DNA of 39,857 nt from an uncultured Micrococcales bacterium (GCA_937919125.1 CALFOB010000146.1:1-39857), one strand, 5' to 3'. Shown: positions 8,572 through 14,047, numbered from the stretch's first letter. Notes: a model not told the origin generated them from the sequence alone. Translations and numbers: made by a program.

Positions 8572-8659
8572 TGGCGCACCCCTTACACATAGGCACAGCC
8601 TTATTCTCGTCGCACTCTTCCCAGTCAAACCAGTTGTCGCACTCAACACACATAAACAT
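8558..8659 (-). CDS. 33-aa zinc-ribbon mini-protein
   Basis: A short gene that starts at ATG 8659, overlapping the stop of the 87-aa gene as TGATG, with GAAGGGG as ribosome site. It ends inside the helicase gene (14-bp overlap). The product has two Cys pairs (CVEC at 4-7 and CKGC near 25-28) around an acidic, Trp-containing middle (NWFDWEE), i.e. a minimal zinc ribbon. Coupling on both sides and the paired knuckles make it a convincing gene. Its role is unknown; it may be a subunit or adaptor for the neighbouring helicase. Confidence 0.7.
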   Translation of the reverse strand: MFMCVECDNWFDWEECDENKAVPMCKGCASVSG

Positions 8660-8922
8660 CAGTTGACCCCTTCAAACTCTTCACGAACCTCATCGCAAGT
8701 GCAACTAGCACCATGCTCACAAACCTCAGGCTCATTCTGACCACAAGTGCCACAACCCTCATCGGAACAAAGAGTGCAGAAGAAGTTGCCTTTCACCTCA
8801 GCACACAAGTTGTTAGCCTGACAAGCTGAAATCTTCTCACCACACTTATAGCAAGGGTTCAACCACTGGTCATCAACAAAACGCTTCATACCAGAAGTTT
8901 CAGTAATCCATACATAAACCAT
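8659..8922 (-). CDS. Cys-rich zinc-finger-like protein
   Basis: An 87-aa protein with about a dozen cysteines: CYKC near 24-27, CQANNLC, CTLC, CGTC, and C-x5-C-x1-C near the end. The spacing CxxC...CxxC resembles two or more treble-clef or ribbon sites. The C-terminus is acidic. It is encoded between the 126-aa coiled-coil protein and the 33-aa ribbon in one leftward unit. No family can be named; metal binding is inferred from the Cys layout. Confidence 0.65.
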   Translation of the reverse strand: MVYVWITETSGMKRFVDDQWLNPCYKCGEKISACQANNLCAEVKGNFFCTLCSDEGCGTCGQNEPEVCEHGASCTCDEVREEFEGVN

Positions 8923-8933
8923 TTTTATTCCCC

Positions 8934-9314
8934 TTAGTGAATAGTTAGACGGCTCTTAGAAGAGCGCTTATAAAGCTCAGGATAATCAACCAAAGCAAAC
9001 ATTTCCTTGACCACATCAGTCAAAACAGCTGTCTCACGCCAACGAGCAATACTCGCAACCTTAGCACCGTGAACCAACAGAACATCCTTGTTGCCAATAG
9101 CATCCTTGATAATGGCTTCAATCTCAACCTTACGAGCAGTCAAACGCTTGATCTCATCAGCAAGGCTCGCACGCTCAGCCAACAACTCAGAGGCAAGAAT
9201 AGGATCAGAGGCTTCAACAGCGCTCTTATCATCCTTAGTGGCCTTAGGCGCACCAGTAATCAACACAGCCTTAGCATCCTTCACTAGGCTCTCGTAATCT
9301 TCAATGCTTTTCAT
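8934..9314 (-). CDS. Coiled-coil protein resembling the C-terminal segment found with YqaJ-type nucleases
   Basis: A 126-aa protein with AAAGGAGAG as SD ahead of ATG 9314. Residues about 40-75 are a charged coiled coil (ELLAERASLADEIKRLTARKVEIEA), followed by a beta hairpin (DVLLVHGAKVASIARWRE) and a Tyr/Arg-rich end (YPELYKRSSKSRLTI). This order (helix pair, then a strand with a residue-rich A-x-W/R-W motif, then Y...SRRL) recalls the tail of phage YqaJ/RecE-like exonuclease proteins, here as a stand-alone gene. It could assist the RecB/Cas4-like nuclease encoded downstream. This is a family-resemblance call only. Confidence 0.45.
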   Translation of the reverse strand: MKSIEDYESLVKDAKAVLITGAPKATKDDKSAVEASDPILASELLAERASLADEIKRLTARKVEIEAIIKDAIGNKDVLLVHGAKVASIARWRETAVLTDVVKEMFALVDYPELYKRSSKSRLTIH

Positions 9315-9326
9315 GCTTTCTCTCCT

Positions 9327-9578
9327 TTATTCTGCTTTACCTTCAATAATGTCTAGCAAAACGGTTTGCGAGACAAATCTATTATTACTCGAAGTTGGCG
9401 TAAAAAACGCAACATGGTAAAAGTTTTTTATAGTCCTACCCTGAACAATAGTCAAAGCAAGACCATCCTTCACATAAGAACCCTCATACAACGGATTACC
9501 ACCGTCATACAGCTTCCATCCGTAAAACTCTAAAGAGTCGCGGATAACCTTATTCAACGGCTTAGGCTTGATCATCAC
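9327..9578 (-). CDS. Hypothetical protein
   Basis: An 83-aa protein with mixed alpha/beta character (KVIRDSLEFYGWKLYDGG, then LALTIVQGRTIKNFYHVAFFTP). It overlaps the upstream membrane-protein gene by 17 bp. No motif is recognised. The length, coupling and lack of competing frames support a real gene. Confidence 0.6.
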   Translation of the reverse strand: MMIKPKPLNKVIRDSLEFYGWKLYDGGNPLYEGSYVKDGLALTIVQGRTIKNFYHVAFFTPTSSNNRFVSQTVLLDIIEGKAE

Positions 9579-9753
9579 AAATCACCCACAACGCAAGACC
9601 ATAAGCGCCAAGAGTCAAAGCTGTCTGTAAAACAATCACACCCAATGGCGCATCCAAACTGGCCTCCAACAACAACATAAACAGTTGCGCATGAGCCAAA
9701 ACCTGCGTCATTGTGCTAGCATACTTGTATGCCTTTGGTCGGGCATAACTCAT
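9562..9753 (-). CDS. Small membrane protein with two likely transmembrane segments
   Basis: A 63-aa protein from ATG 9753 (MSYARPKAYKYA), chosen because AGGAG lies 7 nt upstream; the open frame further upstream has no SD. Two hydrophobic stretches (LAHAQLFMLLLEASL and GVIVLQTALTLGAYGLALWVI) separated by a short turn predict a membrane hairpin, with a basic N-terminus. The leader carries the recurring CCAACCAA element. Early small membrane proteins of phages often alter the host envelope or exclude other phages, but nothing here shows which. Confidence 0.65.
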   Translation of the reverse strand: MSYARPKAYKYASTMTQVLAHAQLFMLLLEASLDAPLGVIVLQTALTLGAYGLALWVICDDQA

Positions 9754-9790
9754 AATGGTGCTCCTTTCATTATTTGGTTGGTTGAATGGG

Positions 9791-10072
9791 CTAGGCATTC
9801 TTGTCTAGCCCATTCTCATTCCCGGACAGAATAATCGTGCGAACTTCTAACAAGCGAGCAGCAGCAATAATCTCCGCCGTCTTCTTCGCTTGCTTGTTGC
9901 GTTTACGAGTAATGTAGCGTGCCACCAACAGCTTCTCAGAGTCGGCTGCCTCATCAAGATGATCCCAGTCCTCATCAAGCCAATGCTGAGTATCAAACAA
10001 CTGGATCTCACCATTACCCCAAGAACCATCAACGCTGACCCACAGGCCGTTGAAAGTGCGAGTCTTACGCAT
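9791..10072 (-). CDS. Hypothetical protein
   Basis: A 93-aa protein. The first half is Trp/Asp-rich (GLWVSVDGSWGNGEIQLFDTQHWLDEDWDHLDEAAD), and a basic helix follows (YITRKRNKQAKKTAEIIAAARLLEVR). It starts at ATG 10072, overlapping the previous gene by 8 bp. No family is recognised. Confidence 0.6.
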   Translation of the reverse strand: MRKTRTFNGLWVSVDGSWGNGEIQLFDTQHWLDEDWDHLDEAADSEKLLVARYITRKRNKQAKKTAEIIAAARLLEVRTIILSGNENGLDKNA

Positions 10073-10268
10073 TCGACAGCACCTCTCTCTTATCTACATC
10101 TAGCACCCAGTAAGTGCCAGTAGGGCGCGGGAGAACAGCGTCTAGTATGCCACCGCCGTCTTCGATAATCTTTGTGCCCTCAGCTAGTGCCTCGTCCAAA
10201 GACTCAGCTTCGATACGAACCTCGCTCCAAACGGTTTGTTGGATTTGAACCCTAAACTGTCTACTCAT
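10065..10268 (-). CDS. Hypothetical small beta-rich protein
   Basis: A 67-aa protein (FRVQIQQTVWSEVRIEAESLDEALAEG...) with the pattern of small phage proteins that carry an amphipathic strand pair followed by an E-A-x-x-A helix. It is coupled by 8-bp overlaps to the genes on both sides. Function unknown. Confidence 0.6.
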   Translation of the reverse strand: MSRQFRVQIQQTVWSEVRIEAESLDEALAEGTKIIEDGGGILDAVLPRPTGTYWVLDVDKREVLSNA

Positions 10269-10584
10269 TAGGGTTCACCCATTCGCCATCTCCGATGCGG
10301 TATTCGCCAGTGGTAGTGCGCACGAACATAGGCTCGTTATCGTCCCATAGCGGGTCGCGGGTGCCAGACTCAATGCCGATGCCTGTGCCGTCTGACTCAG
10401 TAAAACCCTGAGCCATTAGTGCGTGGATAATCTGAGCTGAGAGATAAGCGTCATCGCCTATGCGGTCAGTGGTGGTTAGAACGCTCTTGACGATCTCATA
10501 AGCGTCATCGCCTAGCCAGTGTGCGTAAACGCTCACGCCGTTGTCGTATGTGTCTATGAGGGTTACGGTAGCTCGGTTGCCCAT
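10261..10584 (-). CDS. Hypothetical protein, early operon
   Basis: A 107-aa protein from ATG 10584 (MGNRATVTLIDTYDNGVSVYAHWLG), with GAAAGGC about 7 nt upstream; the frame continues upstream without an SD. The N-terminus looks like phage proteins that begin with a beta strand and a conserved H-W-x-G segment. The rest is Asp/Gly-rich (GDDAYLSAQIIHALMAQGF). Its leader contains three CCAA repeats ahead of the SD. No function can be named. Confidence 0.65.
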   Translation of the reverse strand: MGNRATVTLIDTYDNGVSVYAHWLGDDAYEIVKSVLTTTDRIGDDAYLSAQIIHALMAQGFTESDGTGIGIESGTRDPLWDDNEPMFVRTTTGEYRIGDGEWVNPNE

Positions 10585-10614
10585 TTTACTGCCTTTCATT
10601 ATTTGGTTGGTTGG

Positions 10615-10839
10615 TTATTTGAAACGAGAAACAGACTCGTCCCATAGGTGCTTGTTGCCCTGCTTGATAGCGGTATCTTTTATAGCCTGTAAAGCCTCAA
10701 GTCTAGTAGGGTTATCAGACTTCTTGGAACGAATAAGCATAGACATAAACTTACTCACACTCCAACGATTACCGACACCCGCAAACTTGCCGAACTCTTG
10801 CTTAGCAAGAAAAACGACATCTTCATCAAAAGTGCTCAT
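10615..10839 (-). CDS. Hypothetical basic protein
   Basis: A 74-aa, Lys-rich, mostly helical protein (DEDVVFLAKQEFGKFAGVGNRW, then LIRSKKSDNPTRLEALQAIKDT). It starts in a TAATG overlap with the stop of the HTH gene upstream. It may bind nucleic acid or a partner; no motif is diagnostic. Confidence 0.55.
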   Translation of the reverse strand: MSTFDEDVVFLAKQEFGKFAGVGNRWSVSKFMSMLIRSKKSDNPTRLEALQAIKDTAIKQGNKHLWDESVSRFK

Positions 10840-11453
10840 TAGTAGTTCTTCTCTTTAGTAGGGGGAACAGAGCCAACAGGTAGTTTCACAATCTCAGCGA
10901 TCGAAATGTCCAACCCCTGCGACTCAGCAACATAAGTGCGAATAACGTGAACAGCCTGAGTGAACCAAGTGAAATCTTCCCAACGAGCGTTGAAAGTCAC
11001 ATAAGGAACAGGCTCATCAAGAACCTCATTCACCCTAGCCCAAGTAGGTTGCCAAACACGGCTCAAGAAACCCTGCCCCTGCTTAGCAATCCAAGTTTCA
11101 ATCTGCCAATAAGCGTTCTCGGTGGTGAAACCAGCCAAAGCAAGAGCCTCGTCACGCTTAGCACCAACAAACTCAGGGATAATAAGCGGTGCCTTGATAC
11201 TGTTAGGCATTTCCACTCGCTTGAACCCAGACTGACCCACCTGAACGCCAGACTCGGCAAGGTAAGCGTCAATGTCAGCACGACGATAGAACACGTCACG
11301 CCCGCCGTTTGAATAGTAGTCAAACTTAGCCAAGTGTTGGTGCTCAGGTTTACGCCAGTTACGGATAGTGGCCTTACTAATGCCCGTAAGAGCCTCAACC
11401 TCAGCAATAGGGATCATCTCCCCAAACTCAGGGTCAAAAAAGTTCTTAGACAT
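10839..11453 (-). CDS. MerR/excisionase-like winged-HTH DNA-binding protein
   Basis: A 204-aa protein. Residues about 10-65 match a MerR/AlpA-type winged helix: AEVEALTGISKATIRNWRK is the HTH and DVFYRRADIDAYLAESG is the wing-to-helix end. Residues 80-204 form a separate helical, Trp-rich domain of unknown function. The gene overlaps the 87-aa HTH gene upstream by 8 bp, and the two HTH regions look related (HTH followed by a strand Y-Y/F-Y-R-x-A/V). A regulator of early genes or a replication-origin binder next to the inverted repeats at 11864-11962 is possible. Confidence 0.65.
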   Translation of the reverse strand: MSKNFFDPEFGEMIPIAEVEALTGISKATIRNWRKPEHQHLAKFDYYSNGGRDVFYRRADIDAYLAESGVQVGQSGFKRVEMPNSIKAPLIIPEFVGAKRDEALALAGFTTENAYWQIETWIAKQGQGFLSRVWQPTWARVNEVLDEPVPYVTFNARWEDFTWFTQAVHVIRTYVAESQGLDISIAEIVKLPVGSVPPTKEKNY

Positions 11454-11709
11454 TCGCTACCTCCAAAGGAAACTCTCGGTCAAGGTCGGTCATACGGTAA
11501 ACAGCAGACTGAGTTCCATTACGCTCAATCCAAGCCTCAACGACTATCTTGCGGTAATAAGAAGTGCCGCCTATCTGAATAGAGCCAAAAGGTGCTAAGT
11601 GAGCTCGCGTATCATTACGCCAGTTTCGTAACTGGTTAAGTGTGAAGTGTGTAGCCTCAGACACTTCTTTGGCGGTGAGCAGTTCACCGTATACGGGGTG
11701 AGATTTCAT
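11446..11709 (-). CDS. Small MerR/excisionase-like HTH protein
   Basis: An 87-aa protein, nearly all one winged HTH: LTAKEVSEATHFTLNQLRNWR (HTH) and GGTSYYRKIVVEAWIERNG (wing). It is the first gene after the 240-bp AT-rich gap and has its own promoter, with -35 TTTACT, 17 nt and -10 TATAGT at 11742-11770, and GAAAGGC as SD. Single-domain proteins of this type act as excisionases or as repressor antagonists. No integrase is present, so a transcriptional or origin-binding role fits better. Confidence 0.7.
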   Translation of the reverse strand: MKSHPVYGELLTAKEVSEATHFTLNQLRNWRNDTRAHLAPFGSIQIGGTSYYRKIVVEAWIERNGTQSAVYRMTDLDREFPLEVANV

Positions 11710-11741
11710 TTTTATTGCCTTTCTTCTAGTTTGCTAACTCT

Positions 11742-11770
11742 ACTATAAGTAGCCTAGCACAGTTAGTAAA
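11742..11770 (-). promoter_or_regulatory. Sigma-70-type promoter of the HTH/early genes
   Basis: On the minus strand, -35 TTTACT (11765-11770) and -10 TATAGT (11742-11747) are separated by exactly 17 nt. This is the best-matching promoter in the window: 5 of 6 consensus bases at -10 and 4 of 6 at -35. It drives the genes from 11709 leftward. Confidence 0.7.
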
Positions 11771-11825
11771 AATAGGGTGTTTTGGTTGTTTTTCGTATTG
11801 GGTGTGTTTAGGTGATTTTGAAAAC

Positions 11826-11847
11826 CCTTATTTTATAAGGATTTTTT
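11826..11847. terminator. Small AT-rich hairpin with T-tract
   Basis: CCTTAT (11826-11831) pairs with ATAAGG (11835-11840) across a 3-nt loop. It is followed by ATTTTTTT on the plus strand and preceded by four A residues, so it could end transcription in either direction. It lies upstream of the promoter for the HTH genes and downstream of the 55-aa gene, so it probably separates the two leftward units. Confidence 0.5.
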
Positions 11848-11863
11848 TCGTAAAAAGTCGATT

Positions 11864-11962
11864 TCTAAGTCGCTTAACTATATAGGAATGATTGTTATTA
11901 GTTTACCTAGATTACTAAGCAAACTAATAACAACTAAGCCAACTAGGGTTTAGCGACTTAGA
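11864..11962. repeat. Nested inverted repeats, AT-rich (candidate origin or control element)
   Basis: An outer pair, TCTAAGTCGCT (11864-11874) with AGCGACTTAGA (11952-11962), is 11 bp and perfect. An inner pair, TTGTTATTAGTTT (11892-11904) with AAACTAATAACAA (11921-11933), is 13 bp and perfect around a 16-nt loop. The gap between genes (11710-11949) is markedly AT-rich. The layout suits a replication origin or a cruciform-type protein site, next to two HTH genes. No DnaA box is seen. Confidence 0.55.
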
Positions 11963-12117
11963 TTTTGAGTGAAAACTTTACGTGATACGACGGTCGGGCG
12001 TGTTGCGTCTGCGTCATCTGCGTCAATGATTGGGCAACGGTGATAGTCAAACTGCCAATACAACATAGATTGACCACACTCATAGCAAAGACGCATTTCG
12101 TCTTGATCGTCATTCAT
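11950..12117 (-). CDS. 55-aa Cys-containing mini-protein
   Basis: A short gene that starts at ATG 12117 in a TAATG overlap with the gene before and ends at TAA 11950. The product MNDDQDEMRLCYECGQSM... has CYEC near residues 11-14 and an H-R-C near 26-28, which together could bind one zinc. The last codons overlap the right arm of the outer inverted repeat. Function unknown. Confidence 0.65.
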   Translation of the reverse strand: MNDDQDEMRLCYECGQSMLYWQFDYHRCPIIDADDADATRPTVVSRKVFTQNLSR

Positions 12118-12308
12118 TACGACGCCTCTTCCATGCGGACAGTCTTCGGTTCGACGATAAAAGGTGAGTGAGCTTTCACGTCAAGCCAGTTAGAAAACTC
12201 ACGCTCATAACAAACATCAGACACTTCGCCGTGAACAACAGCGTGGCGATAGATAGTAATGTTTTGGTCGCAATAAGCACATTTTGCTAGGTGTTGCGGT
12301 TCGCTCAT
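12117..12308 (-). CDS. 63-aa zinc-ribbon-like protein
   Basis: The start is ATG 12308 (MSEPQHLAKCAYCDQN), in a TAATG overlap with the stop of the 59-aa gene; the frame extends upstream through non-gene sequence. CAYC near residues 10-13, a His pair (YRHAVVHG) and a later VCYE Cys provide zinc ligands typical of a small ribbon (residues 10-35). It is coupled to the 55-aa gene downstream. Function unknown. Confidence 0.65.
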   Translation of the reverse strand: MSEPQHLAKCAYCDQNITIYRHAVVHGEVSDVCYEREFSNWLDVKAHSPFIVEPKTVRMEEAS

Positions 12309-12487
12309 TAGTAAACCTCTTCGCTGACCTCTTCGACATACCAAGAAGACGGTTCGGCCGTAAAAGCCAAACCAAGTTCATCTTCGGCAATCAAATCAGC
12401 CACATCACGCCCTTTGTCGCTTAGAACGGTGATGATAATTGTGGCGTTAGAGTTCTTGCTTTGGTATTGGTAGTTATAGATTTTCAT
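12308..12487 (-). CDS. 59-aa hypothetical protein
   Basis: A short gene (ATG 12487) with GAAAGGC 7 nt ahead and the CCAACCAA leader element just upstream. It encodes a beta strand start (MKIYNYQYQSKNSNATIIITVLSD) and an acidic tail (EVSEEVY). Coupling to the following gene (TAATG) and the shared leader show that it is expressed with the early genes. No family is recognised. Confidence 0.65.
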   Translation of the reverse strand: MKIYNYQYQSKNSNATIIITVLSDKGRDVADLIAEDELGLAFTAEPSSWYVEEVSEEVY

Positions 12488-12508
12488 TTTGTAGCCTTTC
12501 TTGGTTGG

Positions 12509-12607
12509 TTAGATAGGTTCGGAAAACCAATACCCACAATCTGGGCATTCCGTCCGATGGATACTAGGAAAGAAAACAGAGTCGCAAAACATACAACAGG
12601 CAGGCAT
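12509..12607 (-). CDS. 32-aa zinc-finger mini-protein
   Basis: A very short gene, starting at ATG 12607 in a TAATG overlap with the stop of the acidic 110-aa gene and ending at TAA 12509. In 32 residues it has CC-x2-C near 4-8, a His at about 17 and CPDCGYWF near 21-28, a compact zinc-ribbon pattern. It is one of several such genes in this operon. The coupling supports expression; the role is unknown. Confidence 0.65.
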   Translation of the reverse strand: MPACCMFCDSVFFPSIHRTECPDCGYWFSEPI

Positions 12608-12939
12608 TAGTCTTCATCCTCTTCTGCTAGGCGTGCCTCTTCTGCCAAAACATCGGCATAAGCACGGCGGTAAGCGTCCTGATAGTAGGCGTAAAGGTCG
12701 ATCGCCATAAGTCCGATAATGCTAGTCTCACCTTCGTCATAACCGCCGAGTTCTTGCCAACTGTCATTGAAATCGCTTGGCATCTCTTGCCAGTCTTCAA
12801 TGATTTGGTTGTTGTAAACGGGGACGGCACTGTCCGCCATTTCGGTGAGGCGGTCATCAACATAGTTTTCGTTAGCATCTTTCAACCATTCCCAAGAGTC
12901 TAGGATTTGGTTTCGAATGTCCTTGTCGTTCATACGCAT
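12607..12939 (-). CDS. Acidic hypothetical protein, first gene of the early operon
   Basis: A 110-aa, strongly acidic protein (ending DVLAEEARLAEEDED) from ATG 12939 (MRMNDKDIRNQ), with AAAGG 8 nt upstream. The leader carries three CCAA repeats, and the conserved promoter/palindrome module lies about 89 bp upstream. Small acidic proteins at the head of phage early operons are often DNA mimics or inhibitors of host functions, such as anti-restriction. Charge alone cannot prove that. It may instead be structural or regulatory. Confidence 0.6.
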   Translation of the reverse strand: MRMNDKDIRNQILDSWEWLKDANENYVDDRLTEMADSAVPVYNNQIIEDWQEMPSDFNDSWQELGGYDEGETSIIGLMAIDLYAYYQDAYRRAYADVLAEEARLAEEDED

Positions 12940-13019
12940 TTTTAGAGCCTTTCTGGTTGGTTGGTTTGTTGCTAATAAGAACACTATCAGACTAAACGAC
13001 TAAATCATTCACATTTGTT
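12940..13019 (-). promoter_or_regulatory. Leader and putative promoter of the early operon
   Basis: Reading leftward, a TGAATG sequence is followed 17 nt later by GATAGT, which together resemble a weak -35/-10 pair. Then comes a leader containing CCAACCAACC and the SD GAAAGG. The same order of elements occurs upstream of the gene at 13760 (TGAAGC...ATTTAG...AATAG). The similarity between the two regions supports a shared promoter type; the -35 is poor. Confidence 0.5.
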
Positions 13020-13036
13020 CAGATACTAGGTATCTG
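13020..13036. promoter_or_regulatory. Perfect 17-bp palindrome (operator candidate A)
   Basis: CAGATAC-TAG-GTATCTG has 7-bp arms with a 3-bp centre. It lies about 89 bp upstream of the start of the early operon (12939). A second copy of its core (ATACTAGGTAT, 13843-13853) lies about 88 bp upstream of the start at 13760. This matches what a dimeric repressor would recognise; the XRE-type protein at 14048 is the obvious candidate. Confidence 0.65.
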
Positions 13037-13080
13037 TTTTTCCGATAGTTGGCTAACCCTAAAAGCGTCGCAAGTGTGCT

Positions 13081-13113
13081 AAGGCGGTGTCAAGGCGGCG
13101 TCAAGGCGGTGTC
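13081..13113. repeat. Three tandem 11-bp repeats (iteron-like)
   Basis: AAGGCGGTGTC, AAGGCGGCGTC and AAGGCGGTGTC follow each other without a gap. They lie in the 413-bp stretch 12940-13352, which has no convincing gene. Tandem short repeats at this density are typical of plasmid or phage origins (iterons) or of protein-binding arrays. No similar array is seen elsewhere in the window. Confidence 0.6.
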
Positions 13114-13203
13114 AAAGTGTAAGGCTAGCCATTCCCGCCCACACATTCACAAAATTATTGAAATCACCGCTTGCCCTGCTTGTCTAGCATTGTGGCTAGC
13201 AAA

Positions 13204-13241
13204 GCAAGCGTGGCAGGCGTGGCAAGCGTGGCTCTGGCGTG
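13204..13241. repeat. Second short tandem repeat array
   Basis: GCAAGCGTG, GCAGGCGTG and GCAAGCGTG, then an 11-bp variant GCTCTGGCGTG. It is followed by GCAAGGCACAAGGCAAGGCA-type repeats (13242-13264). With the iteron-like block upstream and the AT-rich parts between, it makes the 13.0-13.3 kb stretch the most repetitive non-coding DNA in the window. Confidence 0.55.
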
Positions 13242-13264
13242 GCAAGGCACAAGGCAAGGCACAC

Positions 13265-13280
13265 ATTCCAGCCGTCCCCT
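13265..13280. repeat. 16-bp direct repeat, copy 1
   Basis: ATTCCAGCCGTCCCCT, identical to 13963-13978. The two copies enclose the one-gene unit at 13353-13760 with its terminator and promoter. No att-site partner gene is present, so it may mark a duplication or recombination event rather than an integration site. Confidence 0.6.
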
Positions 13281-13295
13281 TTCTATGCGGAGCAT

Positions 13296-13338
13296 AAAAA
13301 AATCCCTGCCGGCCTCAGGGGGTTGAGACTGGCAGGGA
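13296..13338 (-). terminator. Strong intrinsic terminator after the 13353-13760 gene
   Basis: On the minus strand, TCCCTGCC and GGCAGGGA (8 bp, extended by an inner CTCA/TGAG pairing) form a stem followed by seven U residues (A-run at 13296-13302). It ends the single-gene unit, so this gene is transcribed on its own. Confidence 0.85.
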
Positions 13339-13352
13339 AGATTTGGGAGGGG

Positions 13353-13760
13353 TTATGACTGTTTTTGCATTCTTTCAGTTGAAATTTTCCAAGCTTGTTC
13401 CTGCACGATTGTGCCGTCATCGTAAACGATTACATCACGGAAAGGGATGCGGGTTTTGTCATTGACGCTCACTAGGCAAACTTCACCGTTCCTAATGCCT
13501 ACACGGTAGCTGGTGCCCGGCAGGTTATCAACGAGCATACGGTTTAGGCGTGCCGTTGTTGTTTGCGTGTGCCATCCGGCAGTGTTCAGATAAACGCCAC
13601 CATTCCAAACTTCACCAATGAAGTTATCGTGATAGTAAACGCTCACATGAGTGTCATAGGCGGTTGCGTGAGTGTTGTGAGCTACACGCTTTTTGTAGCG
13701 ATCGCCAACAAGGCGGTTTAGGTTGCCGTAATTCATGGCCGGGAGTTTTAGGTTGCTCAT
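13353..13760 (-). CDS. Hypothetical protein of a self-contained transcription unit
   Basis: A 135-aa protein starting at ATG 13760 (MSNLKLPAMNYGNLNRLVGDRY), with GAAAGGC ahead of it. It is beta-rich (HVSVYYHDNFIGEVWNGGVYLNTAGW, then TSYRVGIRNGEVCLVSVNDK), with many His and Tyr residues. It has its own promoter/palindrome module upstream and a strong terminator downstream, and it is bracketed by 16-bp direct repeats, so it behaves like a moron-type insertion. No family is recognised; an early host-takeover or superinfection function would fit its position. I cannot tell which. Confidence 0.65.
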   Translation of the reverse strand: MSNLKLPAMNYGNLNRLVGDRYKKRVAHNTHATAYDTHVSVYYHDNFIGEVWNGGVYLNTAGWHTQTTTARLNRMLVDNLPGTSYRVGIRNGEVCLVSVNDKTRIPFRDVIVYDDGTIVQEQAWKISTERMQKQS

Positions 13761-13842
13761 GATGTGCCTTTCATCTAGGTTGGTTGGTGCTTATGTATCA
13801 ACTCTATTGTCTAGGTTGCTAAATGCTTCATCATCGTTAGCA

Positions 13843-13853
13843 ATACTAGGTAT
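13843..13853. promoter_or_regulatory. Palindrome core (operator candidate B)
   Basis: ATACTAGGTAT, the same core as at 13023-13033, lies about 88 bp upstream of the start at 13760. The flanks (ATAC/GTAT arms, then A/C on the left and C/G on the right) are imperfect compared with copy A. The surrounding sequence also aligns with the region upstream of 12939. Confidence 0.6.
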
Positions 13854-13873
13854 CGTGTTTGCTTGTACTTGCA

Positions 13874-13904
13874 AGGCCTATCCCCCTAGGGGGGGGGGTG
13901 GCCT
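13874..13904. repeat. GC-rich inverted repeat with a run of ten G
   Basis: AGGCC (13874-13878) pairs with GGCCT (13900-13904), and five C (13882-13886) face a run of ten G (13889-13898), including the palindrome CCCCCTAGGGGG. It lies between the leftward unit and the rightward repressor. A homopolymer of this length is also an easy place for a sequencing length error. Confidence 0.5.
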
Positions 13905-13962
13905 GCCTCGCTTGCCGGGTTCGCCTCGCCCGTGTTGATAGCGAAACCATGTTGTGAAGGCG

Positions 13963-13978
13963 ATTCCAGCCGTCCCCT
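13963..13978. repeat. 16-bp direct repeat, copy 2
   Basis: ATTCCAGCCGTCCCCT, identical to 13265-13280. It lies just upstream of the repressor's promoter region. Confidence 0.6.
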
Positions 13979-14011
13979 ATAGTTAGCATCCCCCCTCCAA
14001 AAATTCAAATA

Positions 14012-14041
14012 TCAACACCTGTCTATCATTGATGCTATTAT
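14012..14041 (+). promoter_or_regulatory. Putative leaderless promoter of the repressor gene
   Basis: TCAACA (14012-14017), then 18 nt, then TATTAT (14036-14041). The ATG begins exactly 6 nt after the -10, so transcription would start at the first codon. No SD precedes the ATG. Leaderless messages are common in Actinobacteria. Confidence 0.55.
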
Positions 14042-14047
14042 GGCCTT

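Noticed and set aside
13049..13297. A rightward open frame of 82 codons across the repeat-rich control region
   Set aside because: Its sequence is made by the short tandem repeats (runs of Ala-Trp-Gln), it has no SD and opposes the surrounding genes; more likely non-coding.
13889..13898. Run of ten G as a possible phase-variation tract or G-quadruplex
   Set aside because: A single run outside any gene; cannot form an intramolecular quadruplex alone, and may be a sequencing length error.
13735..13938. A rightward open frame of 67 codons overlapping the promoter of the 13353-13760 unit
   Set aside because: It covers the conserved promoter/palindrome and the G-run, lacks an SD and ends in low-complexity Gly/Pro; taken as chance.
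13265..13978. The 16-bp direct repeats as attP-type integration sites
   Set aside because: No integrase of any type is seen, and both copies are inside the phage genome around a single gene; duplication explains them better.
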